Source: Candidatus Agrococcus pullicola
GTDB taxonomy: Bacteria; Actinomycetota; Actinomycetes; Actinomycetales; Microbacteriaceae
Direction of reading: 5' to 3'
Length of the DNA stretch: 9,244 nt
NCBI GenBank assembly: GCA_019115685.1
Contig: DXDC01000039.1
Coordinates: forward strand, 1-9,244
Part shown: positions 1 to 5,071 of the stretch, piece by piece
How the letters are laid out: every line of letters starts with the position of its first letter
Position numbering within the stretch: the stretch's first letter is position 1
Position numbers and translations under genes: made by a program
Notes under the pieces: generated by a model
Database searches by the model: none
Seen by the model: only the letters and a program-made list of their open reading frames with translations
Told to the model about the DNA's origin: nothing

Positions 1-124
1 GGATGATGACGGCCTCGTCGGGGGTATCGAAGATCACTTGCCAGTCGAGCACCTCCGCCCACCAGCGTGCCTGGGCCTGCGTGTCGTGCGAGTCGACGAC
101 CACCGTGTACCAGCGAAGTGCCAT
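1..124 (-). CDS. VOC/glyoxalase-like protein, N-terminal fragment
   Basis: Only the first 41 codons are inside the window; the gene continues beyond position 1. The peptide begins MALRWYTVVVDSHD and continues with a QARWWAEVLDW segment and then an I/V-rich strand. This is the usual first beta-alpha-beta unit of small actinobacterial VOC (glyoxalase/bleomycin-resistance/dioxygenase fold) proteins. The start is firm: a GGAGGT ribosome site (plus-strand 131-136) lies 6 nt before the ATG. It is divergent from the TetR gene at 270, with about 145 bp between the starts and a perfect palindrome in that gap, so it may be under that regulator. The family has very varied activities (isomerases, dioxygenases, drug-binding proteins), and metal ligands cannot be judged from this fragment, so no reaction is assigned. 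Confidence 0.75.
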   Translation of the reverse strand, partial: MALRWYTVVVDSHDTQAQARWWAEVLDWQVIFDTPDEAVII

Positions 125-161
125 GAACCTACCTCCGTGTGGGATCTGTCTCCCAGTGTCG

Positions 162-175
162 CGCACTCGAGTGCG
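162..175. promoter_or_regulatory. 14-bp perfect palindrome, candidate TetR operator
   Basis: CGCACTCGAGTGCG reads identically on both strands with no central gap. It sits between the divergent starts of the VOC gene (124, minus) and the TetR gene (270, plus). TetR-family regulators usually bind short palindromes in their own divergent promoter region, so this is the natural operator candidate for autoregulation and control of the VOC gene. It is upstream of the suggested tetR -35 box and 38 bp upstream of the VOC start codon. No second copy was seen in the window. Binding is inferred only. Confidence 0.45.
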
Positions 176-219
176 ACGCGCCAGTAAGTCTGGACATCCT
201 CATAGTTGGCTCGCAGGAG

Positions 220-247
220 TTGACGCTACGATGTCGTCGTTTAGCAT
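220..247 (+). promoter_or_regulatory. Possible sigma-A promoter of the TetR gene
   Basis: TTGACG (220-225) and TAGCAT (242-247) are separated by 16 bp and match the -35/-10 consensus at 5/6 and 4/6. Transcription would begin near 254. That is downstream of the ATG at 231 and leaves the AGGAAGG ribosome site (258-264) and the GTG at 270 on the transcript, which supports the later start. Confidence 0.4.
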
Positions 248-269
248 CACGAGGATGAGGAAGGGTGTC

Positions 270-953
270 GTGCCCCACAGAATGACTGGCGCTGAACGTC
301 GACGCCTTCTGGCTGAAGCCGCGCTCCGAGTCATTGAACGGCAAGGTGAACGAGGAGCAACGGTCAGAGCGATCACCGCTGAGGCCGGGATGCCGCTGTC
401 GACGTTCCACTACATCTACGAGACCCGCGCGGACGTGATTCGCGACGTGTACCGCCTGCTGCGCACGGACGACGAATACTTCGTGCCACCTCCGACATCG
501 TCGAACGCCACCATGAGCGAACTCGTCGGGGGGATGCTCGAACGCTGGTTCCGGTCGGTGAGGGACAACCACAGGAACGAGCTGGGCGAGATGGAAGTCA
601 TTACGCACAGCATCCGCACGCCCGGGCTGCAGCACCTTCCTCAGCTGGTTCACGCGGAATCCGAGAACCGCGTCATCGAAGCACTGCACGCTTGCATGCG
701 GATGCTCGGCGTCCGTGCCACGGTGCCGCTGCACGATGTGGCCCGTATGATTCTCATTATCTCGAACGGTGCCGTGTACTCCTACTTGCGCTGCGAGAGC
801 GCTGTCAAGCCCGGGTACTTCGGAACCCTGCTCGTGGGCATCGATGTCTTCTTCGAACCAGACGAGACTGCGCACGCTGCAGCCGATTTGCCGGTTCCCG
901 TTACTCAGGCTACCGACGAGCGTGTTGCCGCAACGTCGGCGGCCGGGCGCTGA
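270..953 (+). CDS. TetR/AcrR-family transcriptional regulator
   Basis: A 227-aa cytoplasmic DNA-binding regulator. Residues about 5-62 form the TetR N-terminal domain (ERRRLLAEAALRVI, then the helix-turn-helix TVRAITAEAGMPLSTFHYIY at 31-50, then a helix through RADVIRDVY). Residues about 70-200 form the variable all-helical ligand-binding and dimerisation domain. The length is normal for the family. The frame is open from position 3, but I chose GTG 270 because AGGAAGG (258-264) precedes it by 5 nt and a promoter-like pair at 220-247 would start transcription after the ATG at 231; ATG 255 and ATG 282 are alternatives. It is divergent from the VOC gene and lies 32 bp upstream of the PLP enzyme gene, so it may control one or both. 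The ligand is not predictable from sequence. Confidence 0.88.
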   Translation: MPHRMTGAERRRLLAEAALRVIERQGERGATVRAITAEAGMPLSTFHYIYETRADVIRDVYRLLRTDDEYFVPPPTSSNATMSELVGGMLERWFRSVRDNHRNELGEMEVITHSIRTPGLQHLPQLVHAESENRVIEALHACMRMLGVRATVPLHDVARMILIISNGAVYSYLRCESAVKPGYFGTLLVGIDVFFEPDETAHAAADLPVPVTQATDERVAATSAAGR

Positions 954-979
954 CGGATCCCGGGCCGCGAATGCACAAT
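950..979 (+). promoter_or_regulatory. Possible promoter giving a leaderless PLP-enzyme transcript
   Basis: CTGACG (950-955) and CACAAT (974-979) are spaced 18 bp apart. The last T of the -10 box is 7 nt before the A of ATG 986, the geometry of leaderless actinobacterial transcripts. There is no convincing Shine-Dalgarno sequence before either ATG 986 or the in-frame ATG 971. The -35 box overlaps the stop codon of the TetR gene. Read-through from the TetR gene is also possible, as the gap is only 32 bp. Confidence 0.35.
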
Positions 980-985
980 GGTGTC

Positions 986-2221
986 ATGGTGGATTCACTT
1001 CCGGCGGTACCCGATGGCGTTGCGGTCGCCGACTTGCGCTCCGCATCCCATTGGCGCGCCATGCAGGCCGCAACCGCCCAGTTCTCTGCCCCGCTTGTCT
1101 CGCTGTCGCTGGATGCCGTCGCTGCGAACGCGGCGAGCCTTCGGAAGCGTGCGGCCGGCCGGCCGATTCGCGTTGCGACCAAGTCGATCCGGATCCGTGA
1201 CGTACTGAGGATCCTGGATCGTGAATCGTGGACGCAGGGCTTGCTCGCGTTCTCGCTCGCCGAGGCGATATGGCTGAGCGACGAGTTCGCCGACATCCTC
1301 GTCGCATACCCGCAGACCGACCGCGATGCGTACCGAGCGCTCGCGGACGACGAACGGGCGGCATCCCGCGTCACTGTCATGATCGACAGCGTCGAACAGC
1401 TCGACTTCATCGACGCGGCGGTGGACCCTGCCGATCGGCCCGACATCAGGGTTGCGATTGATCTCGATGCCTCATGGCGCGGCCCGCTCGGGCACGTCGG
1501 GGTCTTTCGATCCCCGGTGCACGGCCCGCAGCAAGCCCGGCTCTTGGCTGAAAGCATCGTCGCCCGCGACGGGTTCCGTCTCGTCGGTCTCATGTCGTAC
1601 GAGGCGCAGATCGCCGGCGTCGGAGACAGCCCTTCGAACCCCGTGTACGGCAAGCTGTTACGCCGCGTGCAGGCCCGGTCGGTTCACGAGCTCGCCGAGC
1701 GACGGGCCGAGGCGGTGCAACTCGTCCGCGAAGTCGCCGATCTCGAGTTCGTCAACGGCGGCGGCACCGGCTCGCTCGAATCGACCTCACTCGAGGATGT
1801 CGTAACCGACATCGCTGCCGGCAGCGGACTGTTCGGGCCGCACCTGTTCGATCACTACACGAAATTCACGCCCGCCCCGGCGATCGGTTTCGCGCTCGAC
1901 GTCGTACGGAAGCCCTCATCCGACATCGTCACCTGTTTCGGCGGAGGCTGGATCGCGTCCGGGCCCGCCGCGCGAGATCGCCTCCCGGAGCCGGTATATC
2001 CGGCAGGGCTCCAGTATCTGCCGCGCGAAGGCGCTGGAGAGGTGCAGACGCCCCTGCGCGGGCCCGCCGCCGCGGCGCTGCAAGTCGGTGACAGGGTCTG
2101 GTTCCGGCCGACGAAGAGCGGTGAGGCCTGCGAGCACGCGAATCGGGTGCACACCGTCGCCGGGGGAGAATGGAGTGGCGACATGCTGACGTATCGAGGC
2201 GAGGGGAAGGTGTTCGTATGA
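986..2221 (+). CDS. PLP-dependent amino acid deaminase/aldolase (fold type III)
   Basis: 411 aa. The N-terminal half (about 35-280) is an alanine-racemase-type TIM barrel, and the remainder is a C-terminal beta domain as in D-threonine aldolase and D-serine dehydratase. The PLP Schiff-base lysine is K66 in IRVATKSIR. Other family landmarks are LVGLMSYEAQIAGVGD, the glycine-rich phosphate loop VNGGGTGSLES, SGLFGPHLFDHY, and the late GAGEVQTPL...GDRVWF. Related enzymes split D-3-hydroxy amino acids or dehydrate D-serine and use a C-terminal metal; C382 and H384 (GEACEH) could be ligands here, but this is a guess. Start: ATG 986 (leaderless geometry); ATG 971 is the alternative. The frame is open further upstream, but that part overlaps the TetR gene and resembles nothing. 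The stop overlaps the next start (ATGA), so the PLP enzyme and the flavin oxidase are probably co-translated. The substrate is unknown. Confidence 0.85.
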   Translation: MVDSLPAVPDGVAVADLRSASHWRAMQAATAQFSAPLVSLSLDAVAANAASLRKRAAGRPIRVATKSIRIRDVLRILDRESWTQGLLAFSLAEAIWLSDEFADILVAYPQTDRDAYRALADDERAASRVTVMIDSVEQLDFIDAAVDPADRPDIRVAIDLDASWRGPLGHVGVFRSPVHGPQQARLLAESIVARDGFRLVGLMSYEAQIAGVGDSPSNPVYGKLLRRVQARSVHELAERRAEAVQLVREVADLEFVNGGGTGSLESTSLEDVVTDIAAGSGLFGPHLFDHYTKFTPAPAIGFALDVVRKPSSDIVTCFGGGWIASGPAARDRLPEPVYPAGLQYLPREGAGEVQTPLRGPAAAALQVGDRVWFRPTKSGEACEHANRVHTVAGGEWSGDMLTYRGEGKVFV

Positions 2222-3510
2222 CGTGGCGCAACTGGGGCAGGACGTTCTCGGCAGAGCCGGCCGGAGTCGTCGTACCCACATCGGTCGAGGAGCTGCAACG
2301 TCTCGTTACGGCGCAGCGCGGAACCGGCCTCGGCGTGAAGCCCATCGGCGCCTCGCACTCGTTCTCAGCGGTCGCGCAGCCGGAGGGGTTCCAGCTGCGT
2401 CTTGACCACTTCAGGGGGCTCGTGCAGGTCGATAGCGCTCGTCGACGCGCCACGTTCGGCGCCGGCACCCATCTGCATCAGGTCGCCGAGCTGCTCGAAC
2501 CCTTCGGTCTTGCGCTGCCCAACATGGGCGACATCGACCGTCAGACCATCGCGGGCGCTATCTCCACCGGCACCCACGGCACGGGCATTGGGCATCCCTC
2601 GATCGGCGCAAACGTCACGGCGGTGCGGCTCGTGAACGGCAAAGGCGAACTCGTGGAAGTTTCGGAGGACGTCAACTACGAACTCCTGCCCGCAGTCCGG
2701 CTGGGTCTCGGTGCGCTGGGTGTGCTCGTGGAAGTGGAGATCCAGTGCGTTCCCGAGTTTCGTCTCGACGTTGTCGAAGCCACGGAGCCGCGCGAACGCG
2801 TGATCGAAGAGTGGGACGCCCGGATCCGCGGCAACGATCACTTCGAATTCTTCTGGTTCCCGCACACCGACGTGGTCACGACCAAGACGAACAACCGTAC
2901 CGAGCGGGATGCCCGGCCGCTGCCCGTCGCCAAGCGATGGTTCGACGAGACGGTCACGGGTGGTGCGCTGCACGGAGCGGTGTCGGAAGTCGGGGCGCGC
3001 ATCCCGGCCGCGACTCCAGCGATCAATCGGCTCGCAGCGCCGCTGATGGAGCGGCAGCCGTTCGTGGATCGCTCCGACCGGGTCTTCGTCTCGCGCCGTC
3101 CGGTACGATTCCGGGAGATGGAGTTCGGCGTGCCGATCGATGCCGTGCGCCCCGTTCTGCGCGAGATAGAGCAGCTGTTCGAGCGCCGTGGTCACCGCGT
3201 GACGTTCCCCATTGAGGTGAGAGCGGCTGCGGCAGACACCGCGATGCTCTCGACCGCGTACGAGCGGGAAGTCGCGTATATCGCGCTGCACACCTATGTG
3301 CGGCAGGACCCGCGTGCACTGTTCGCGGATGCGCAGCGGATCTTCCTCGCGCACGACGGGCGACCGCACTGGGGCAAGATGCACTCGGTGTCGCACGAGC
3401 GTTTCATGGAGCAACTGCCGCGGTTCGAGGACTTCCTCGCCGTGCGCGATCGGTACGACCCGGACCGCGTGTTCGCCAACGAGTACACTCGCCGGGTGCT
3501 GGGGGAGTAG
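2218..3510 (+). CDS. FAD-dependent aldonolactone/alditol oxidase (VAO family)
   Basis: 430 aa, soluble, with no signal peptide. Residues about 12-180 are the VAO/PCMH FAD-binding domain: KPIGASHSFS contains H47, the position of the flavin-linked histidine in aldonolactone and alditol oxidases, and AGAISTGTHGTG (112-123) is the second FAD-binding segment. The C-terminal half is the ALO domain, with IEVR (332-335, giving E333 and R335) and HWGK (384-387, giving K387). The same Glu-x-Arg plus Lys set, at similar spacing, lines the active site of Streptomyces alditol oxidase. The family oxidises a polyol or aldonolactone and passes electrons to oxygen or a carrier. Sequence alone does not separate D-arabinonolactone, L-gulonolactone or alditol substrates. 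ATG 2218 overlaps the PLP gene stop (ATGA) and follows a GGGGAAGG purine run by about 8 nt, so translational coupling is likely. Confidence 0.87.
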   Translation: MTWRNWGRTFSAEPAGVVVPTSVEELQRLVTAQRGTGLGVKPIGASHSFSAVAQPEGFQLRLDHFRGLVQVDSARRRATFGAGTHLHQVAELLEPFGLALPNMGDIDRQTIAGAISTGTHGTGIGHPSIGANVTAVRLVNGKGELVEVSEDVNYELLPAVRLGLGALGVLVEVEIQCVPEFRLDVVEATEPRERVIEEWDARIRGNDHFEFFWFPHTDVVTTKTNNRTERDARPLPVAKRWFDETVTGGALHGAVSEVGARIPAATPAINRLAAPLMERQPFVDRSDRVFVSRRPVRFREMEFGVPIDAVRPVLREIEQLFERRGHRVTFPIEVRAAAADTAMLSTAYEREVAYIALHTYVRQDPRALFADAQRIFLAHDGRPHWGKMHSVSHERFMEQLPRFEDFLAVRDRYDPDRVFANEYTRRVLGE

Positions 3511-3561
3511 GCGCCGACGACACGGCTCTGTCAGCTGCACGGCAGGCGGCGCTTCCTCGAG

Positions 3562-3586
3562 CCGCGCTTCGCGGAACGGCAGTTTT
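3562..3586 (+). terminator. Weak hairpin plus T4 after the flavin oxidase gene
   Basis: CCGCG and CGCGG (3562-3574) form a 5-bp stem with a 3-nt loop. A TTTT run follows after 8 further bases (3583-3586). It lies 51 bp past the oxidase stop, facing a convergent gene. The stem is short and the T run is detached, so this is a poor intrinsic terminator. The rest of 3511-3641 contains nothing I can assign to a gene. Confidence 0.25.
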
Positions 3587-3613
3587 CGCCGTGTTTCGGG
3601 CACGCCGCTGCCG

Positions 3614-3642
3614 GCGTTCGCGGACCCGGGAGGCGCGAACGC
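3614..3642. terminator. 9-bp perfect hairpin between convergent genes
   Basis: GCGTTCGCG (3614-3622) pairs fully with CGCGAACGC (3634-3642) across an 11-nt loop. On the minus strand it begins at the last base of the small gene's stop codon. Neither strand has a U-tract, as with many 'I-shaped' actinobacterial terminators. Its position between two convergent genes makes a shared transcription stop the simplest reading. Confidence 0.5.
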
Positions 3643-3812
3643 TACTCCTCGGTCGCGAGTTTGTCCTGCAGCCGCTTGATCGCGGAACGCAGGTGAGATT
3701 CCGCGGTAGCCGCGGTTTCAGGGTCTGTTTCCGCTCTGGATAACTGCTGACGAAGCGTGCTGATCTCCGCGCGCAGTTTGGTCACTTCCGGATTCGTCTC
3801 TTCTTCGGTCAC
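3642..3812 (-). CDS. Small two-helix coiled-coil protein (56 aa), function unknown
   Basis: The peptide starts MTEEETNPEV and is strongly charged. V10, L13, I17, L20 and L24 follow a 3-4-3-4 heptad spacing. After a helix-breaking turn (about 29-33, TDPET), A34, A37, L41, I45, L48 and L52 do the same. It therefore looks like a short helical hairpin or a dimerising coiled coil. No signal peptide, membrane segment, cysteine or metal motif is present. The GTG start at 3812 is preceded by a G-rich ribosome site (AAGGGGGTGGAG), and an in-frame stop lies shortly upstream, so the gene cannot be much longer; a GTG three codons earlier is the only alternative. It contains TTA and AGA, rare codons in this GC context. 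Its stop abuts a 9-bp hairpin. I do not recognise the family, but the heptads and ribosome site argue that it is real. Confidence 0.6.
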   Translation of the reverse strand: MTEEETNPEVTKLRAEISTLRQQLSRAETDPETAATAESHLRSAIKRLQDKLATEE

Positions 3813-4053
3813 CGTCTCCACCCCCTTGCGACGCCGTGTGCGTCAGTTCCAGCATCCTCCTTTGCCGGTGGATGCGCAATGGAATTGCCGGGCAGGACGT
3901 TTGGGTTTTTCGGAGGGCTCAGTGCATGGGGCGCTCTGCAGGCGCCGGGATGCTGGCTAGTTCGCATCGCGTTGGCTGAAGAACCGTGCAGCACGAGCCC
4001 ATGGCGGTACGGCGGGCTGCGGCAAGGAGGAAGTCGCGGAATGGGATCCAACG

Positions 4054-4082
4054 CTGCCTAATGCTTCGTGTGAAGCAGGCAG
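4054..4082 (+). other. Bulged stem-loop in the gap upstream of lemA
   Basis: CTGCC (4054-4058) pairs with GGCAG (4078-4082), then after a 3-nt bulge (TAA) TGCTTC (4062-4067) pairs with GAAGCA (4072-4077) around a GTGT loop. That is 11 base pairs in 29 nt. No U-tract follows on either strand. It could be part of a small RNA or lemA leader, or an inactive remnant. Confidence 0.45.
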
Positions 4083-4098
4083 GCGGGATTCCCTGCGC

Positions 4099-4135
4099 GC
4101 ACGGGCGGCCGAACCGGTCGGATGCACGGGCGGCC
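4099..4135. repeat. 12-bp direct repeat GCACGGGCGGCC
   Basis: Exact copies at 4099-4110 and 4124-4135, starting 25 bp apart and separated by 13 bp that contain the small palindrome ACCGGT. The spacing is about two and a half helical turns. It lies 125-160 bp upstream of lemA. It could be a paired protein-binding site or a chance repeat in GC-rich DNA. Confidence 0.45.
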
Positions 4136-4245
4136 ATCGGCGATCGCAGGTGATCTGACTCGACTATTCCGTTGCTGCGCATGAAGGATGTGCGCAGGCG
4201 GGTGCGCGGCGTTATTCTCCGTCAGCGCGTCTACGGCAGAAACCG

Positions 4246-4257
4246 TAAAATGGAGGG
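4246..4257 (+). promoter_or_regulatory. lemA start region: -10-like TAAAAT followed by GGAGGG
   Basis: TAAAAT (4246-4251) is immediately followed by GGAGGG (4252-4257), then CCT and ATG 4261. If TAAAAT is a -10 box, transcription starts around 4258 and the leader is only about 3 nt for ATG 4261 or 12 nt for ATG 4270; GGAGGG would not be on the message. If GGAGGG is the ribosome site (3-nt spacing to 4261, 12 nt to 4270), a promoter must lie further upstream. No good -35 box settles this. Confidence 0.35.
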
Positions 4258-4260
4258 CCT

Positions 4261-4839
4261 ATGGATACTATGCTTCCGATCTACATCGTGCTCGGTGTCG
4301 TCGTCGTTGTGGTCATCGCCGTCGCAGTGTGGCTGTTCTCGGCCCGCGCCGCGCTCGTGCGCCGGAATCAGAGCGTTGATGAGGCCTGGCAGGGCATCGC
4401 TTCCGAGCTCAGTCGGCGTGCAGAGCTGATTCCGGCACTGGTCGCCACCGTGCGGGAGCACGCCTCGCACGAACGCCGAGTGTTCGAGGAAGTCGCCGCG
4501 GCCCGCGAGCGATCGATCGGTGCGGCGTCACCCGGAGAAGCCGCGAGTGCGGAGCCCGAGGTCAAGAAAGCTGTGAGAGCGGTGTTCGTTGTTGCCCAGG
4601 GTTATCCGAAACTGCAGGCTAGTCGTGAATACCTTGACCTGCAGCAGCAGTTCAGCGACACGGACGACAGCGTCCAGGCCGCACGTCGCAAGTTCAACTC
4701 GAGCGTGCGGGATTTCAACACACGAGTTCGTAGTTTTCCCAGCTCGATGTTCGCGCGCGGTCTCGGCCTGAGCGAGCGCGAATTCTTCGAAATCGACGAC
4801 CCGAATGCGGTCGCCGAACCGCCTCGCGTGCAGTTCTGA
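4261..4839 (+). CDS. lemA: LemA family membrane protein
   Basis: 192 aa. A single N-terminal membrane anchor (about 5-27, IYIVLGVVVVVVIAVAVWLF) is followed by a long helical domain. LemA landmarks are present in order: LVRRNQSVDEAWQGI, the conserved LIPALVATVREHASHERRVFEEV helix pair (here with an E/LIP start), YPKLQASREYLDLQQQFSDTDDSVQAARRKFN, VRDFNTRVRSFPS, and the terminal LGLSEREFFEID followed by a VQF end. Length is typical. The molecular function of LemA is not established. It often sits next to TPM-domain or HtpX genes, but here it stands alone, bounded upstream by a long empty stretch and downstream by a strong terminator. ATG 4261 was taken; ATG 4270 (MLPIYIV) would also give an intact anchor. 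Confidence 0.9.
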   Translation: MDTMLPIYIVLGVVVVVVIAVAVWLFSARAALVRRNQSVDEAWQGIASELSRRAELIPALVATVREHASHERRVFEEVAAARERSIGAASPGEAASAEPEVKKAVRAVFVVAQGYPKLQASREYLDLQQQFSDTDDSVQAARRKFNSSVRDFNTRVRSFPSSMFARGLGLSEREFFEIDDPNAVAEPPRVQF

Positions 4840-4845
4840 GCATCC

Positions 4846-4908
4846 CGCATCCGCTGATCGCAGTATCCCCGGGCCCGCATCCAGCCGATCCCCGCATCCC
4901 GCCGGGCC
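4846..4908. repeat. Two degenerate tandem repeats (about 30 and 33 nt)
   Basis: Segments 4846-4875 and 4876-4908 abut and align along their length. Both begin CGCATCC, share a central GATC, continue with an ATCCC block and end GGGCC, with a few substitutions and small gaps. A further GCATCCCG lies just before, at 4840-4847. The pair occupies the space between the lemA stop and the terminator stem and contributes four GCATCC hexamers in about 60 bp. Confidence 0.5.
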
Positions 4909-5017
4909 AAAATCTCGGTCTCTGAGCAGGGCCCAACCCCGTATACGGGGTTGGCATGCCTGCCGAGACCGATTTTTTGACCCCTGCGACGGGAGGTCTG
5001 CTGGGGTGGGATGCGGG
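4891..5017. repeat. Nested palindromic element with 13-nt outer inverted repeats
   Basis: CCCGCATCCCGCC (4891-4903) is matched in inverse orientation by GGTGGGATGCGGG (5005-5017), 12 of 13 positions, with CCCGCATCCC/GGGATGCGGG exact over 10. These arms flank the terminator stem at 4909-4978, so the whole 127-bp block could fold into one extended structure. The layout is like a small REP- or MITE-type element. I see no target-site duplication and no second copy in the window, so it may simply be an elaborate terminator. Confidence 0.5.
4909..4978. terminator. Strong, probably bidirectional, intrinsic terminator after lemA
   Basis: AAAAT (4909-4913) pairs with ATTTT (4972-4976). After a 2-nt bulge CGGTCTC (4916-4922) pairs with GAGACCG (4965-4971). 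After a small internal loop GCAGG (4926-4930) pairs with CCTGC (4959-4963). The tip is a perfect 22-nt palindrome at 4933-4954 centred on GTATAC. A T6 run (4973-4978) follows on the plus strand, and the A4 at 4909-4912 supplies a U-tract on the minus strand. It ends lemA transcription and insulates the cysS operon. Confidence 0.85.
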
Positions 5018-5065
5018 CGAAAGTTTCGCAATCAATCTGCGATTCAGGGCACGGCGAACTACGCT
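5017..5065 (+). promoter_or_regulatory. cysS promoter with adjacent inverted repeat; leaderless start
   Basis: TACGCT (5060-5065) is a TANNNT -10 box whose last T is 7 nt before the A/G position of the GTG at 5072, so the message probably starts at or next to the start codon. There is no useful Shine-Dalgarno sequence. The -35 region (about 5037-5042, CTGCGA) is weak. Just upstream, GCGAAA (5017-5022) and TTTCGC (5024-5029) form a 13-nt inverted repeat with a single central G, a possible protein-binding site. Confidence 0.5.
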
Positions 5066-5071
5066 TGAGGC

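Larger units (their letters stand above)
3813..4245. other. Long non-coding stretch upstream of lemA
   Basis: About 430 bp without a recognisable gene on either strand. The open frames here give arginine-, proline- or histidine-rich peptides without domain features and mostly lack ribosome sites. I find no tRNA T-loop signature, SRP, RNase P or tmRNA landmark, and no riboswitch consensus I know. It holds short inverted repeats (for example GACGC at 3830-3834 with GCGTC at 3840-3844, and GCAAT/ATTGC near 3875-3887), the bulged hairpin at 4054-4082 and the direct repeat at 4099-4135. It may carry the promoters for the minus-strand small gene and for lemA, or a small RNA. Confidence 0.5.

Noticed and set aside
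3..269. Upstream extension of the TetR frame to position 3
   Set aside because: It overlaps the VOC gene and its ribosome site, and the peptide has no TetR character before residue VPHRMTGAER.
692..985. Upstream extension of the PLP enzyme frame to position 692
   Set aside because: These codons overlap the TetR gene in another phase and give a Cys/Arg-rich peptide without family resemblance; the protein family begins near ATG 986.
2365..3603. 412-codon open frame antisense to the flavin oxidase
   Set aside because: Shadow of a high-GC gene on the other strand; the sense strand carries complete FAD and ALO motifs.
4002..4154. Plus-strand frame beginning MAVRRAAARRKSR in the same gap
   Set aside because: About 50 codons, very Arg-rich, with no ribosome site and no heptad, signal or domain features.
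3919..4182. 87-codon minus-strand frame in the gap before lemA
   Set aside because: No ribosome site, composition typical of random GC-rich DNA, and it spans the hairpin and repeats.
3813..4245. tRNA, SRP RNA, RNase P RNA or tmRNA in the large gap
   Set aside because: None of the conserved landmarks of these RNAs (T-loop GGTTCGA, SRP GGAAG core, RNase P or tmRNA termini) was found.
4840..5071. T-box or other riboswitch controlling cysS
   Set aside because: The stem at 4909-4978 ends in a T-run well upstream of the cysS -10 box, and the cysS message appears leaderless, so the structure belongs to the end of lemA.
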